64,000 nt of DNA from UBA6059 sp965227155 (GCA_965227155.1 OZ245731.1:4278001-4342000), one strand, 5' to 3'. Shown: positions 37,464-45,563, counted from the stretch's first letter. Notes: generated by a model from the sequence alone, not told the origin. Program-made: numbers and translations.

Positions 37464-37494
37464 TTTAGATTTCCAAAAAAAACCCATACCTTTG
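37464..37494 (+). promoter_or_regulatory. Phage early promoter
   Basis: A perfect -7 box TACCTTTG at 37487-37494 with a weak -33-like TTTAGA at 37464. The core ATACCTTTGAAGT equals that of the late promoter. In the circular phage it would drive leader RNA, split gene, amidase and rep; in the prophage it points out into host DNA. Confidence 0.7.
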
Positions 37495-37501
37495 AAGTGT
37501 C

Positions 37502-37603
37502 CGGGGCGCTGGGGAGCAAAACCGGATGGAAACTCAAAGGCAATCCAAAGTGGTTGTTTGCAAAATTTGGCCTTTTCGCAATTTGCGTTAAGGTCTTTTT
37601 TTT
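37502..37603 (+). ncRNA. Structured leader RNA with intrinsic terminator
   Basis: About 100 nt from the predicted start at the early promoter to a T8 run. Hairpin 1: TCCGG (37500-37504) with CCGGA (37522-37526), with an inner GCT-GGGG-AGC loop. Hairpin 2: CCAAA (37545-37549) with TTTGG (37566-37570). Hairpin 3, the terminator: GGCCTT-TT-CGCA with TGCG-TT-AAGGTC, then eight T. Hairpins 2 and 3 share G37569-G37570, so they exclude each other as in attenuators. No ORF inside. Confidence 0.65.
37569..37603 (+). terminator. Intrinsic terminator of the phage leader
   Basis: Outer stem GGCCTT/AAGGTC (one G-T pair), TT/TT mismatch, inner stem CGCA/TGCG with ATT loop, followed directly by TTTTTTTT. 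It ends 11 bases before the ATG of the split gene. Confidence 0.75.
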
Positions 37604-37614
37604 ATATTAGACCC

Positions 37615-37767
37615 ATGCAAACAATTACAAAACCGGAAAAGGCCGTCAAGGACGGGGGCTTTTCACATTCTCCTATTTTACATAATATAAATTATATAAC
37701 AATACTATTGATTTGGGATCAGCTTGCTGATTATTATAAAATCAGTTCTCGGACGTCAGTACGATAA
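37615..37767 (+). CDS. 5' part of the phage early gene, fused to host sequence
   Basis: ATG at 37615 opens MQTITKPEKAVKDGGFSHSP.. for 26 codons up to the dif-like centre. In the prophage it continues 24 codons into host DNA and stops at 37765. In the circular phage it joins in frame (codon AAT is shared at the crossover) to the frame from 31221, giving 119 residues that end at the amidase start. Confidence 0.6.
   Translation: MQTITKPEKAVKDGGFSHSPILHNINYITILLIWDQLADYYKISSRTSVR
37675..37702. other. attR: right dif-like junction
   Basis: It reads ATTTTACATAA, then TATAAA, then TTATATAACAA. The centre is identical to attL. The right arm is the host half with the ATAA end of a XerC site (TTGTTATATAA on the other strand). 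Confidence 0.75.
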
Positions 37768-37895
37768 CGGTTAAGATTTTATCGCTAGCCGCGCACCTTA
37801 ACGCAAATCAAGGCCTTGCCTTAATCCGGTCAAGCACTCAATGCCCTTGCACACCTATTAATAATAGTTTTCCAGCCCGCTTGTGAGCTAAGGCT

Positions 37896-38285
37896 CTATG
37901 ATAATTGGCTAGAGTCTTTAACTCTTCCATTGTGTACTAATCCGTTTCGGAATTTTTCTGTGATAATAAATGCAATGGATTTCCTTTCGGCTTCATCTAA
38001 ACTTCTCCAATATTCCGAGTGTTTAAGGAATGCAATTAATCTATTCTTAAATCCACCATCCTTGATCATTAAAGATCCAAGGTGTTCAATTAAACATAAA
38101 AGAATTACTCCACTAGCAAAAGAATTATCTGTTGGGTTCTTATTCAACAAATCCTCAGCTGGATTAATGTAAAATGCCTGAATTCTTTCAAAGAAATGCT
38201 TTACTAATTCTTCATCACTATCTTCAGAAGCGATCTTATCCCATGAAGATGTATTGGAGAAATATATTTCGTCTTCCAGTTTCAT
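37896..38285 (-). CDS. HEPN-like small protein
   Basis: 129 residues, all helical, with FRNGLVHNGRV near the C-terminus: R-N-x3-H is the RX4-6H motif of HEPN RNases and minimal HEPN partners. It lies alone between attR and a third dif-like site, next to the nurA-herA-methyltransferase operon. A role in defence or toxin action is inference; no nucleotidyltransferase partner is adjacent. Confidence 0.5.
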   Translation of the reverse strand: MKLEDEIYFSNTSSWDKIASEDSDEELVKHFFERIQAFYINPAEDLLNKNPTDNSFASGVILLCLIEHLGSLMIKDGGFKNRLIAFLKHSEYWRSLDEAERKSIAFIITEKFRNGLVHNGRVKDSSQLS

Positions 38286-38434
38286 ATCTAGTTACTCTCA
38301 AGCCGCTGGCTCATACTTTACCATTGATGAAAATTATGCAAAAACCTTATAAATTATAAAGTCTCCACCCACAACAGGCCAACGCATGGCTAGCTATTCT
38401 GCTATTCATTCCGCCTAGGAGTAGACGAGATTGT

Positions 38435-38462
38435 ACTTAACATAATATTAAGTAGTTTGGGA
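38435..38462. other. Third dif-like site
   Basis: ACTTAACATAA (reverse complement TTATGTTAAGT, close to XerD arms), TATTAA, GTAGTTTGGGA. It has the same orientation as attL and attR, with a poor XerC arm as in attL. It may mark the end of another, older dif insertion that carries the HEPN gene. Confidence 0.5.
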
Positions 38463-38521
38463 CAAATTAATATTCTCTATTCAAATGAATGACATTAAAA
38501 TTGTCAATATCAAGAAATGAT

Positions 38522-39808
38522 TCAATCCTGAGACTTGGATGCCGAAATTATAAACTCGACATCATAGATTTCTTTGGATGTTTTCGATCCTTTGAATCTT
38601 CCCTTCTCATCTCTATAAGGAGTTAATATTTTACCTGTAATCTTTCTTTTAAAGATCTCAAGGTCTTCAAAACCATTTTGGTTGAGGCATTCTAGTAAGT
38701 ATGCGGCGTTGTTGACTTCTACTCCTTTATATTGTGTATTGCCTATCACGAATACAACTCTCCCACCCGGTCTCAAAAACTCATAAGACCTTTTGATTGA
38801 TGTAGACAGGTCTACAAAATATTTACTAACAGATTTAGATCGTTTCCTATCATATTGGTTAAGTTCTGAAATTATGCCTTTACCTACATTGTTGAGTTCA
38901 TTACCCTTTTCCTTTTCTGTAATGTTATGAATACTACCTATTGATCCTTTACGCAAATCCCTGTAGTCACTGGTGAAGCCAAGCCACAAACTTGATAATT
39001 GATGCAGATCTGCGTATTCATAAGAGGTAACATATGGAGGACTGGTAATTATTAAATCAACGCAGTTTTTAGATTTTGTCTTGAGAAAATTCTTATTCTC
39101 AATTTTTGATACAGGTTTTCGCTTATTTATGCTATAGTTTTTTACTAGCTCAGCAGATGCTTTTAGCATGAAATTTACCTGCTTACAAAAAGCTTCGATT
39201 ACGTCTGAAGACACTTTATCAGGGTCAATTTGAGGCTTTATTGATTTTGTAAGCCATCTAGAGGTTGGCTTGAGAATATTAGAAAAAGCAACTAAGAAAA
39301 ACTCTCTGTATTTCTGTGAAGGTATAGAGTTAATTGAATTCAAAAGACGATAGAGCTTTCTAATTTGTGGCTCTTCAAACCAATAATTTATCCTTTCATT
39401 GAAATATATTCTATTTGGTGTGATTGTATTCTGCTTTGAATACTGAGACAGGATATCCTCAAATATTCTTTTCAATTTCTTAATATCATATCTTTTGCTT
39501 TTAACTCTTGCAATTAGAGTAGCAACGGGGTTAATATCAAAACCCACAAAATCAACATTGTTAAGACTAGACTCCAATGCAGTTGTGCCACATCCACAGA
39601 AGATATCTCCAATAGTGTCTATTTTATGAGCTTTGCATTTGCTGTTTGAATATTCAATAGCCCTGCCCACTAGAAATGCTGGAAACTTTGCGGGGTATGC
39701 ATGAATCTTATGCATTTTCAATTCCCTAGAGCTACTTGAAGACCAAAATGAGCTTATTTCTAGATTTGAGAAATTTATATCTTCTATTTTCTGTTGGTTT
39801 ACATTCAT
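38522..39808 (-). CDS. DNA (N4/N6) methyltransferase
   Basis: About 428 residues from MNVNQQKIEDINFSNLE; this ATG lies one base after the herA stop, so I prefer it to an ATG 16 codons upstream inside herA. Motifs: HKIHAYPAKFPAF, SAM-binding DIFCGCGTTALES (about 69-80), GFDINPVA and catalytic TSPPYVTSYEYAD (about 253), the SPPY form of amino-methyltransferases. RPGGRVVFVIGNT follows. Last gene of the nurA-herA-MTase operon, where it would mark self DNA. No specificity subunit or restriction enzyme is adjacent. Confidence 0.85.
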   Translation of the reverse strand: MNVNQQKIEDINFSNLEISSFWSSSSSRELKMHKIHAYPAKFPAFLVGRAIEYSNSKCKAHKIDTIGDIFCGCGTTALESSLNNVDFVGFDINPVATLIARVKSKRYDIKKLKRIFEDILSQYSKQNTITPNRIYFNERINYWFEEPQIRKLYRLLNSINSIPSQKYREFFLVAFSNILKPTSRWLTKSIKPQIDPDKVSSDVIEAFCKQVNFMLKASAELVKNYSINKRKPVSKIENKNFLKTKSKNCVDLIITSPPYVTSYEYADLHQLSSLWLGFTSDYRDLRKGSIGSIHNITEKEKGNELNNVGKGIISELNQYDRKRSKSVSKYFVDLSTSIKRSYEFLRPGGRVVFVIGNTQYKGVEVNNAAYLLECLNQNGFEDLEIFKRKITGKILTPYRDEKGRFKGSKTSKEIYDVEFIISASKSQD

Positions 39809-39809
39809 A

Positions 39810-41585
39810 TTAATTTGTGTGCATTCTTCTAGACTTAGCAGGACGCATCTCCACAAAAAGTGGGTGTTTGAAAACAGCTCCAGTTACCAAGCATTGACCA
39901 GAGCCTAACGAAGGCAAATTAGACCAGAGAGCTTCATGTACACCTCCTGTCGTTTGTTTTACAGGAGACAAATTTGAAACTGATTTAAGTTGGTGTATAA
40001 ACCTAGTATTGGCTAGTTCAAACAATTCATCGGGAACATGACTTGGTTGTTGGCTAACAAGTGCTAGTCCCATCCATCGTTTTCTTCCTCTCCTACTTAT
40101 AACTTGAAGATTATCAAGAACCGATCTCATTTTTGAAGCACTTGACTTTGAAACAAATGTATGTACCTCTTCCATCACCACTAACACTTTTGGACGTATT
40201 TGATTGTTTGCATTAGCCATTGGAGTATTAACCGGCGTTTCTATTACTTTATCAAATAGTGCCTGTAATGTATGCGCTATTGCAATATTCCTACTTCTAT
40301 CATCCGTCTCAGAAACATCTAAAACCGATAATCTACCTCCAACTAGCAAATCATTTATTGGTAATTCATTTGTAGACCTTGTAGCATTCCAATCAAGCAT
40401 ATGTGACATACCTAATCGAATTAATTTTGATCTTAAAGTTTGAATAGTGACATCAGGAGTGTTATTCGGTATTAAATTATTCCTAGGTACAAGATTATCA
40501 ATTAAATCCTGTAATGAATATCGTCTTTGGGATTGATTTGAGGGATTACTTCCTGCCAATACGCCAGTACGACTAGCACCGGAACTTGGAGGTCTATTTC
40601 TTGCATTTTCCATGACACCTTCTAATAGCCTGCCTTGCGCTTCTGTTAGCTCCATTAAATCCGTTAGGACATATGGATCTATTTGTGATATAGGTACCTT
40701 GAATCTCCTCGGCGAATCAGCCTCTGAATGACCAGATTGTGGAACATATACTCTAAAATCATTAATTCCAGATGGCTCTTGCCCATATCTACTTCTCAAA
40801 ATCTCGGACATGGAGTTATCATCAGTTGCTTCGTTCATTCTCACATATTCTCCTTCTACATCAACTACAACAACAGCCCAACCTGCTTCAATTGCTTCTT
40901 CTACAATAACCTGAGTCGTATTTGATTTACCGGATCCTACTGTTCCAAAAACTCCCAAATTTCTGGGAATGAAATTTTTACTTTCAGAATCTGTGTGGAC
41001 TTCAACTCCATCATAACCCATAAGGTGTCCCAAATAGAATGAACCATTGATTTCTAATAAGTCCTGTAGTCTTTCAGATGGAAAAATATAGATCTCTGAG
41101 TATGGCCTAGGTCGAGTCGGGGTTACTATTAGCCGTCTTCCATTTTGTAGCTCTCCTAATACTTCAATTGTTCCACTAACATAGTATGATGGTCTAAAGC
41201 TTGTCCTATCAGGATGAAGAACTGTTGTTCGTGTTATTGCTGAATCAAGTCCTACTTCGTGTGGAGAATGAAATGGCCCCTCTACTATTCTTCCTAGAAA
41301 CTCTTTGTTTTGTTCAGCATCTCTGATTCCTACGTAAACGTCTCTTCTAAACTGAGATCGTCTATCCTCAGATACCATTGCCCCTGAAGTGGTATTGTCC
41401 ATTCCAGAAGAGTCGAAATTTATAAAACCTAATGAAATCAGTGATTCTCTAATGACCTGTTCTGACACTTCATCTCCACTATCATTCGGGATTTCTTCAG
41501 GCACTATGCTTTCTGAATGGGTTGTGTTTTCTTCATTATTATTTATTGGCTCCTCTGGATTACCATTTTCAACTTTATCTTCCAT
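39810..41585 (-). CDS. HerA-type translocase ATPase
   Basis: 591 residues. An acidic disordered N-terminus (1-50), a barrel region, then Walker A FGTVGSGKSNTT with K220, the HerA signature VVDVEGEYV (about 240-248), Walker B-like VLVVMEEVHTFV about residue 480 and VSQQPSHVP after it. HerA hexamers pump DNA and work with NurA. It lies one base after nurA and one base before the methyltransferase. In Bacteria such pairs often sit in defence loci. Confidence 0.85.
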   Translation of the reverse strand: MEDKVENGNPEEPINNNEENTTHSESIVPEEIPNDSGDEVSEQVIRESLISLGFINFDSSGMDNTTSGAMVSEDRRSQFRRDVYVGIRDAEQNKEFLGRIVEGPFHSPHEVGLDSAITRTTVLHPDRTSFRPSYYVSGTIEVLGELQNGRRLIVTPTRPRPYSEIYIFPSERLQDLLEINGSFYLGHLMGYDGVEVHTDSESKNFIPRNLGVFGTVGSGKSNTTQVIVEEAIEAGWAVVVVDVEGEYVRMNEATDDNSMSEILRSRYGQEPSGINDFRVYVPQSGHSEADSPRRFKVPISQIDPYVLTDLMELTEAQGRLLEGVMENARNRPPSSGASRTGVLAGSNPSNQSQRRYSLQDLIDNLVPRNNLIPNNTPDVTIQTLRSKLIRLGMSHMLDWNATRSTNELPINDLLVGGRLSVLDVSETDDRSRNIAIAHTLQALFDKVIETPVNTPMANANNQIRPKVLVVMEEVHTFVSKSSASKMRSVLDNLQVISRRGRKRWMGLALVSQQPSHVPDELFELANTRFIHQLKSVSNLSPVKQTTGGVHEALWSNLPSLGSGQCLVTGAVFKHPLFVEMRPAKSRRMHTN

Positions 41586-41586
41586 A

Positions 41587-42723
41587 TTATCCTCTTGTAT
41601 CTCTTGGATTCATTTCGAAAATACCTTGTTCAATACCAAGATCGAACAACCTACTTTCAACAAAATTTTTAAAGTCAGATCCTTTTAATAAAGTCCGAGC
41701 AACTTGGTCAGCCAAATCAATATGAAAAGGGAAACCTCTAAACGCGTTTGAATACCCTTCAGATGAATTATAGCCTCTAGTCCACAATGAATCTGCGAGA
41801 AACAAACTAACAGCTTCTTCCACCCGATTATGATGACATTCAATCAGAAATGGTTTTAAACCTGCCTTTACCAAAACAACCGAGACTTGAGGGCCTGCAG
41901 TCCTTATGAATTCCCTAAACCTATTTCTGTCTGCCTCACTAAAATTCGCTCTCGATTGACCAGTCTCTGGGTCTCCGTCTAAAAAGAGGTTCAAGGTGTC
42001 ACTTAAACTTCTTATAACGATGTATTCACCAGAATTCAACAAAATAGCGGCATTCAAAATATCTATATCATCTGAACTTTCAGATACTGCAATAAACTTT
42101 TCAGAATTGATATATTTATTAATTAGTTCAAATGTTGGTTCTAAGTTTTGGGCTGGTCTTCCTGCTCCTGTTCTCAATTCATGAGGAACCAACTCACCGT
42201 GAATCAACCGCCATTCCGCACTATGTTCCAAAAGTAAATTTCTTTCTCCAAATAGCATTATAGCCCTAGCTAGTAGATTAGAAAGCTTTCTACTATTTCT
42301 CAAATTAGTGAAGAATTCAGTTGCAGAATTTGAATTATTATTTAGCTCAGCTTCAAATACACGAGTTACCAAACTAACTCTCTCACCTTGATTAGTTACT
42401 ATAACTACACCTACTTGTATTTTGGATCCTCCAAGTAAAGGAACTGGCGATATTGTACCATCTGAAGCGGCAACTGTCCCTGTTTTCAAAAGATTTTCTG
42501 CCCATTTAATTGACTCTTGAGATGGTGTTAATATTTTGCTTTGAAGATCTGGATTGTTCTCTAATAATTCAACCCTGTATTGTTCTCTTAGCTTATTTGT
42601 TTGAGTAATTGAGGAGTCAACTCTAACTCTTAGTTCATCAAGGTGTGTTTCTATAGATTGCCAATTAGCCTGCTCAACTACGGTTGAAATTGAAAAGCCT
42701 GTTTGATTACTATTACTGGACAT
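41587..42723 (-). CDS. NurA-domain nuclease
   Basis: 378 residues. A helical N-terminus (about 20-80), then the NurA metal motif AASDGTISP (D88) after a strand, a long central part with ERNLLLEHSAEWRLIHGELVP, and the closing GFPFHIDLADQVART. These match the RNase-H-like NurA nuclease, the 5'-3' partner of HerA. It is the first gene of the operon. The assignment is motif based; the N-terminal region is not typical of archaeal NurA. Confidence 0.7.
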   Translation of the reverse strand: MSSNSNQTGFSISTVVEQANWQSIETHLDELRVRVDSSITQTNKLREQYRVELLENNPDLQSKILTPSQESIKWAENLLKTGTVAASDGTISPVPLLGGSKIQVGVVIVTNQGERVSLVTRVFEAELNNNSNSATEFFTNLRNSRKLSNLLARAIMLFGERNLLLEHSAEWRLIHGELVPHELRTGAGRPAQNLEPTFELINKYINSEKFIAVSESSDDIDILNAAILLNSGEYIVIRSLSDTLNLFLDGDPETGQSRANFSEADRNRFREFIRTAGPQVSVVLVKAGLKPFLIECHHNRVEEAVSLFLADSLWTRGYNSSEGYSNAFRGFPFHIDLADQVARTLLKGSDFKNFVESRLFDLGIEQGIFEMNPRDTRG

Positions 42724-43505
42724 GTTGAGGATTATCTGGTCTAAGATAAAGGTTTTAATTTAATAAAATCATACCTCAAAAAGAGTGTTTTGATATTATA
42801 ATTGTTACGTCATCTTGGATGAAAATCGGTTGTTAACTAATTTATTTATTAGACACTAAAATTTATGAGCAAGCCCCCTTTAATTCCTGTCAATGCCGAT
42901 AATGTTCAATTAAATGACCATACCTACTTCTAAAAGGTAAAATCATACCTTTTGATTTATCTATAGAAAATCTGCACACATTCGCCACTCTCCTTCCCTA
43001 ATGCAAGTATCCCTCACTGGGGTATAGTAATTCCTTGGACAAAATGTCATTGCTGAAATAGACCTTTCAATACCAAATAAAATCACTCACCTTCGCAAAC
43101 TCCCACCCTAAAGCTCCTAACCAATGTGCCATAAGGACAAAGACCCAGAGCCCGTAAGCTCCGAGTCTGTGAGTCCAAGGGCTCCGGGCCTGTGAGCCTA
43201 TAGCCGTTTTATACTACGGTGAGTGGTGTATTTAACCTACCAACTCTAAGTATACTGCTGTCGCGCATTTTAGCCCTTACCTCCATATTGTATGGTCCAC
43301 TGGCCAGCCTGTAAGGATCACCACAATTAGGTTTGGGTTTGTTCACCGGTCTTATATGCTAAAAGCTTCAGCACTTCAAGAAATCATCGTTACGACAGTA
43401 AGTACATACATGGCTGTATGGAAAAATGAACTTCGTGCACCTGTTGCTCGCTTCCTACAAGTAGGATTTCTTCAGTATCTTTAAAGTAAACCATTCAGCT
43501 CCATC
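42724..43505. other. Intergenic stretch of about 780 bases
   Basis: It separates the start of the nurA operon from the beta-helix gene. AAAATCATACCT occurs twice (about 42766 and 42940). At 43150-43198 there are imperfect tandem units such as GAGTCTGTGAGTCC and GGGCCTGTGAGCC. No gene was found; the promoter of nurA must lie at its left end but was not recognised. Confidence 0.4.
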
Positions 43506-45299
43506 GTGCCTATTACTCCTTTCACCCACAATATTTTCAATTTTGTATACACCATACCTCTACTATGGGTCGCTATGGCTTGTTCCGAAATGCGTAATGA
43601 GAAAAATACACCCAATTCACCCACTTATACGACCGATCTGTTTGGAAAAAATGTGCTGCTATTCGATGCATCCATGAATCAGGATAGCATTCAGGCGATA
43701 ATTGATTCAATACACAGGCAACAGCAGTACAATGAGTTTGGGTCTGAGCGATATGCCCTGCTCTTCAAACCCGGCAGCTACAACCTTGATGTCACAGTCG
43801 ATTATTATACTCAGGTGCTGGGTTTGGGTAGATATCCCGGTGATGTGGTTATCAATGGTGCGGTACAATCCACTACCAGCACCAGCAGCAACGGTATTGC
43901 CAACAAGGTAACCACGATGTTTTGGCGCGGTGCTGAAAATTTAAAGGTAGTACCAACCGATGGTGAAATGATCTATTGGGCTGTATCGCAGGCCGCACCC
44001 TACCGTCGTATGCATGTGGCCGGTGATATTAACTTTGACAAAGGCAGCTGGGCCAGCGGTGGTGTACTGGCTAATTCACTTGTTGAAGGAAGGGCCGGCT
44101 TAACTTCCGGGCAGCAATGGATGACGCGCAACTCTAGTATTGGCACCTGGGAAGGTGGCAACTGGAACAGGGTTTTTATAGGTGTGGAAGGTTCACCGGT
44201 TGAAAACTGGCCAGCGGAACCCACTACAGTCATTGACAAAACGCCGGTGGTTCGTGAAAAGCCATTTCTTACCATCAATGATTCCGATGATTATGCTGTA
44301 TTTGTCCCGGCTCTGCGCCGCAATAGTTCTGGTCCTTCCTGGAAAAACGGGCAGGAAGAAGGCCAATTGATACCAATCACTGAATTTCATATCGCTTTTC
44401 AGGAGAGGGATAATGCTGAAACCATCAATCGTGCGCTGGCAGCAGGCAAGCACCTGTTGCTCACACCGGGTATATACACGCTGGATGAAACGATAAAAGT
44501 TTCAAATCCTAATACAGTGATCCTGGGGCTCGGATTGCCAACGCTGGTTCCTCAAAATGGAGCCATTGCCCTGAGTACTGCCGATGAGCCTGGTATTGTG
44601 TTAGCTGGTTTTATGGTAGATGCAGGGCCTGAGTTGTCCCCGACGCTTGTCCAGGTTGGTGACAATGTATCAGACATGGAATACCCTGAAAACCCCATCT
44701 CGCTGCATGATATTTATTGCCGGGTTGGGGGCGCCCGTATGGGGCTGGCTGAAAGTACCCTTGTTATCAATAGCAATTATGTCATTGGTGATCATTTTTG
44801 GTTATGGCGAGGCGATCATGGTGTGGGTACCGAATGGCTGGATGGGCAGCAAAAGCATGGTTTGATCGTGAATGGCGATCATGTGACAATTTACGGTCTG
44901 TTCAATGAGCATTTTCAATCCTACCAAACCCTCTGGAACGGGGAACATGGCAGAACATATTTTTACCAGTCTGAAATCCCCTATCACCCACCCAGCAATG
45001 CAGTGTGGAACGATGAGGGAAAGCCCGGCTATGCATCCTACAAGGTGTCAGATGCGGTACAAAATCATGAAGCCTATGGCCTGGGTATTTATAGTTTTTT
45101 CAGTGGCGAACCAACTGTTTCCAATAATGTAAGGCTGGAAAACGCGATTGAAGTACCGGATCATTCCGGGATCGTGATTTCCCATATTGCTTTATTCTCC
45201 GGCCTGAATGGTGGTATTAACCATCCTATCAATGGACAGGGCCCGGGTACGGAATTGCTAAAACTGCTGTTGTACGATGGATTTAAAGGTGGGAAATGA
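43506..45299 (+). CDS. Beta-helix lipoprotein
   Basis: 597 residues from a GTG, with a hydrophobic lead and lipobox VAMAC. The body has two pectate-lyase-like beginnings (IIDSIHRQQQ..LLFKPGSYNLDVTVDYYTQVLGLG and ALAAGKHLLLTPGIYTLDETIKV), i.e. right-handed beta-helix repeats as in GH55/pectate-lyase-fold proteins. Actinobacterial homologues are often labelled adenylyl cyclase without basis. Probably surface or periplasmic and carbohydrate related. Its last 13 codons are duplicated downstream. Confidence 0.65.
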   Translation: MPITPFTHNIFNFVYTIPLLWVAMACSEMRNEKNTPNSPTYTTDLFGKNVLLFDASMNQDSIQAIIDSIHRQQQYNEFGSERYALLFKPGSYNLDVTVDYYTQVLGLGRYPGDVVINGAVQSTTSTSSNGIANKVTTMFWRGAENLKVVPTDGEMIYWAVSQAAPYRRMHVAGDINFDKGSWASGGVLANSLVEGRAGLTSGQQWMTRNSSIGTWEGGNWNRVFIGVEGSPVENWPAEPTTVIDKTPVVREKPFLTINDSDDYAVFVPALRRNSSGPSWKNGQEEGQLIPITEFHIAFQERDNAETINRALAAGKHLLLTPGIYTLDETIKVSNPNTVILGLGLPTLVPQNGAIALSTADEPGIVLAGFMVDAGPELSPTLVQVGDNVSDMEYPENPISLHDIYCRVGGARMGLAESTLVINSNYVIGDHFWLWRGDHGVGTEWLDGQQKHGLIVNGDHVTIYGLFNEHFQSYQTLWNGEHGRTYFYQSEIPYHPPSNAVWNDEGKPGYASYKVSDAVQNHEAYGLGIYSFFSGEPTVSNNVRLENAIEVPDHSGIVISHIALFSGLNGGINHPINGQGPGTELLKLLLYDGFKGGK

Positions 45300-45490
45300 T
45301 TTGGGGGCAAGTAGTGTATTTGCTAACCTTAGAGTGGTTTTGCTAATAACGGACGCGTTGCAAACGCGCCCGAACAAGTTAAAACTGCTGTTGTATGATG
45401 GATTTAAAGGTGGGAAATGATCTGGGGGTATTTGCTTAACCTTAGGGTGGTATTGCTCATAACGGACGCGTTGCAAACACGCCCGAACAA
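45258..45490. repeat. Tandem duplication of the beta-helix gene 3' end
   Basis: Copy 1 (45258-45378) includes the final codons LKLLLYDGFKGGK and stop plus about 80 bases. Copy 2 (45379-45490) repeats the same codons and stop and the following CCTTAG..GTGGT..GGACGCGTTGCAAAC segment with some 15% differences. Both end with the palindrome GGACGCGTTGCAAACGCG. Confidence 0.85.
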
Positions 45491-45563
45491 GGCTAATCTC
45501 AAATAATACGGGAATTAATAGTTTTTACATTTTTTTGATTTTCAATTTCATTATTTTCATCTA

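Larger units (their letters stand above)
31203..37702. mobile_element. XerCD/dif-integrated FLiP-like ssDNA prophage
   Basis: The element is about 6.47 kb and bounded by two dif-like sites sharing TTACATAATATAAAT-type sequence. All genes read rightward: an early group (split gene, amidase, HUH Rep) and a late group (46-aa protein, candidate capsid protein, small membrane proteins, membrane-anchored glucosaminidase, three end proteins). There is no integrase, no packaging ATPase, no Zot and no 500-residue microviral VP1. Size and content fit small icosahedral membrane-containing ssDNA phages of Bacteroidota (FLiP 9.2 kb, phiCjT23 7.6 kb as I recall). Boundaries and gene order are seen; the family is inference. 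Confidence 0.8.

Noticed and set aside
31203..37702. Inovirus (filamentous) prophage
   Set aside because: dif use and small size fit, but there is no Zot/pI ATPase, and two peptidoglycan hydrolases are present, which non-lytic filamentous phages do not need.
31203..37702. Microvirus (gokusho- or alpavirus-like) prophage
   Set aside because: The Rep tyrosine motif is similar, but no VP1 of about 500 residues or VP2 pilot protein is present; late proteins are small and membrane-rich.
43150..43198. Repeats before the beta-helix gene as a CRISPR-like or riboswitch element
   Set aside because: Units are short, imperfect and without spacers; no stable common fold could be drawn.
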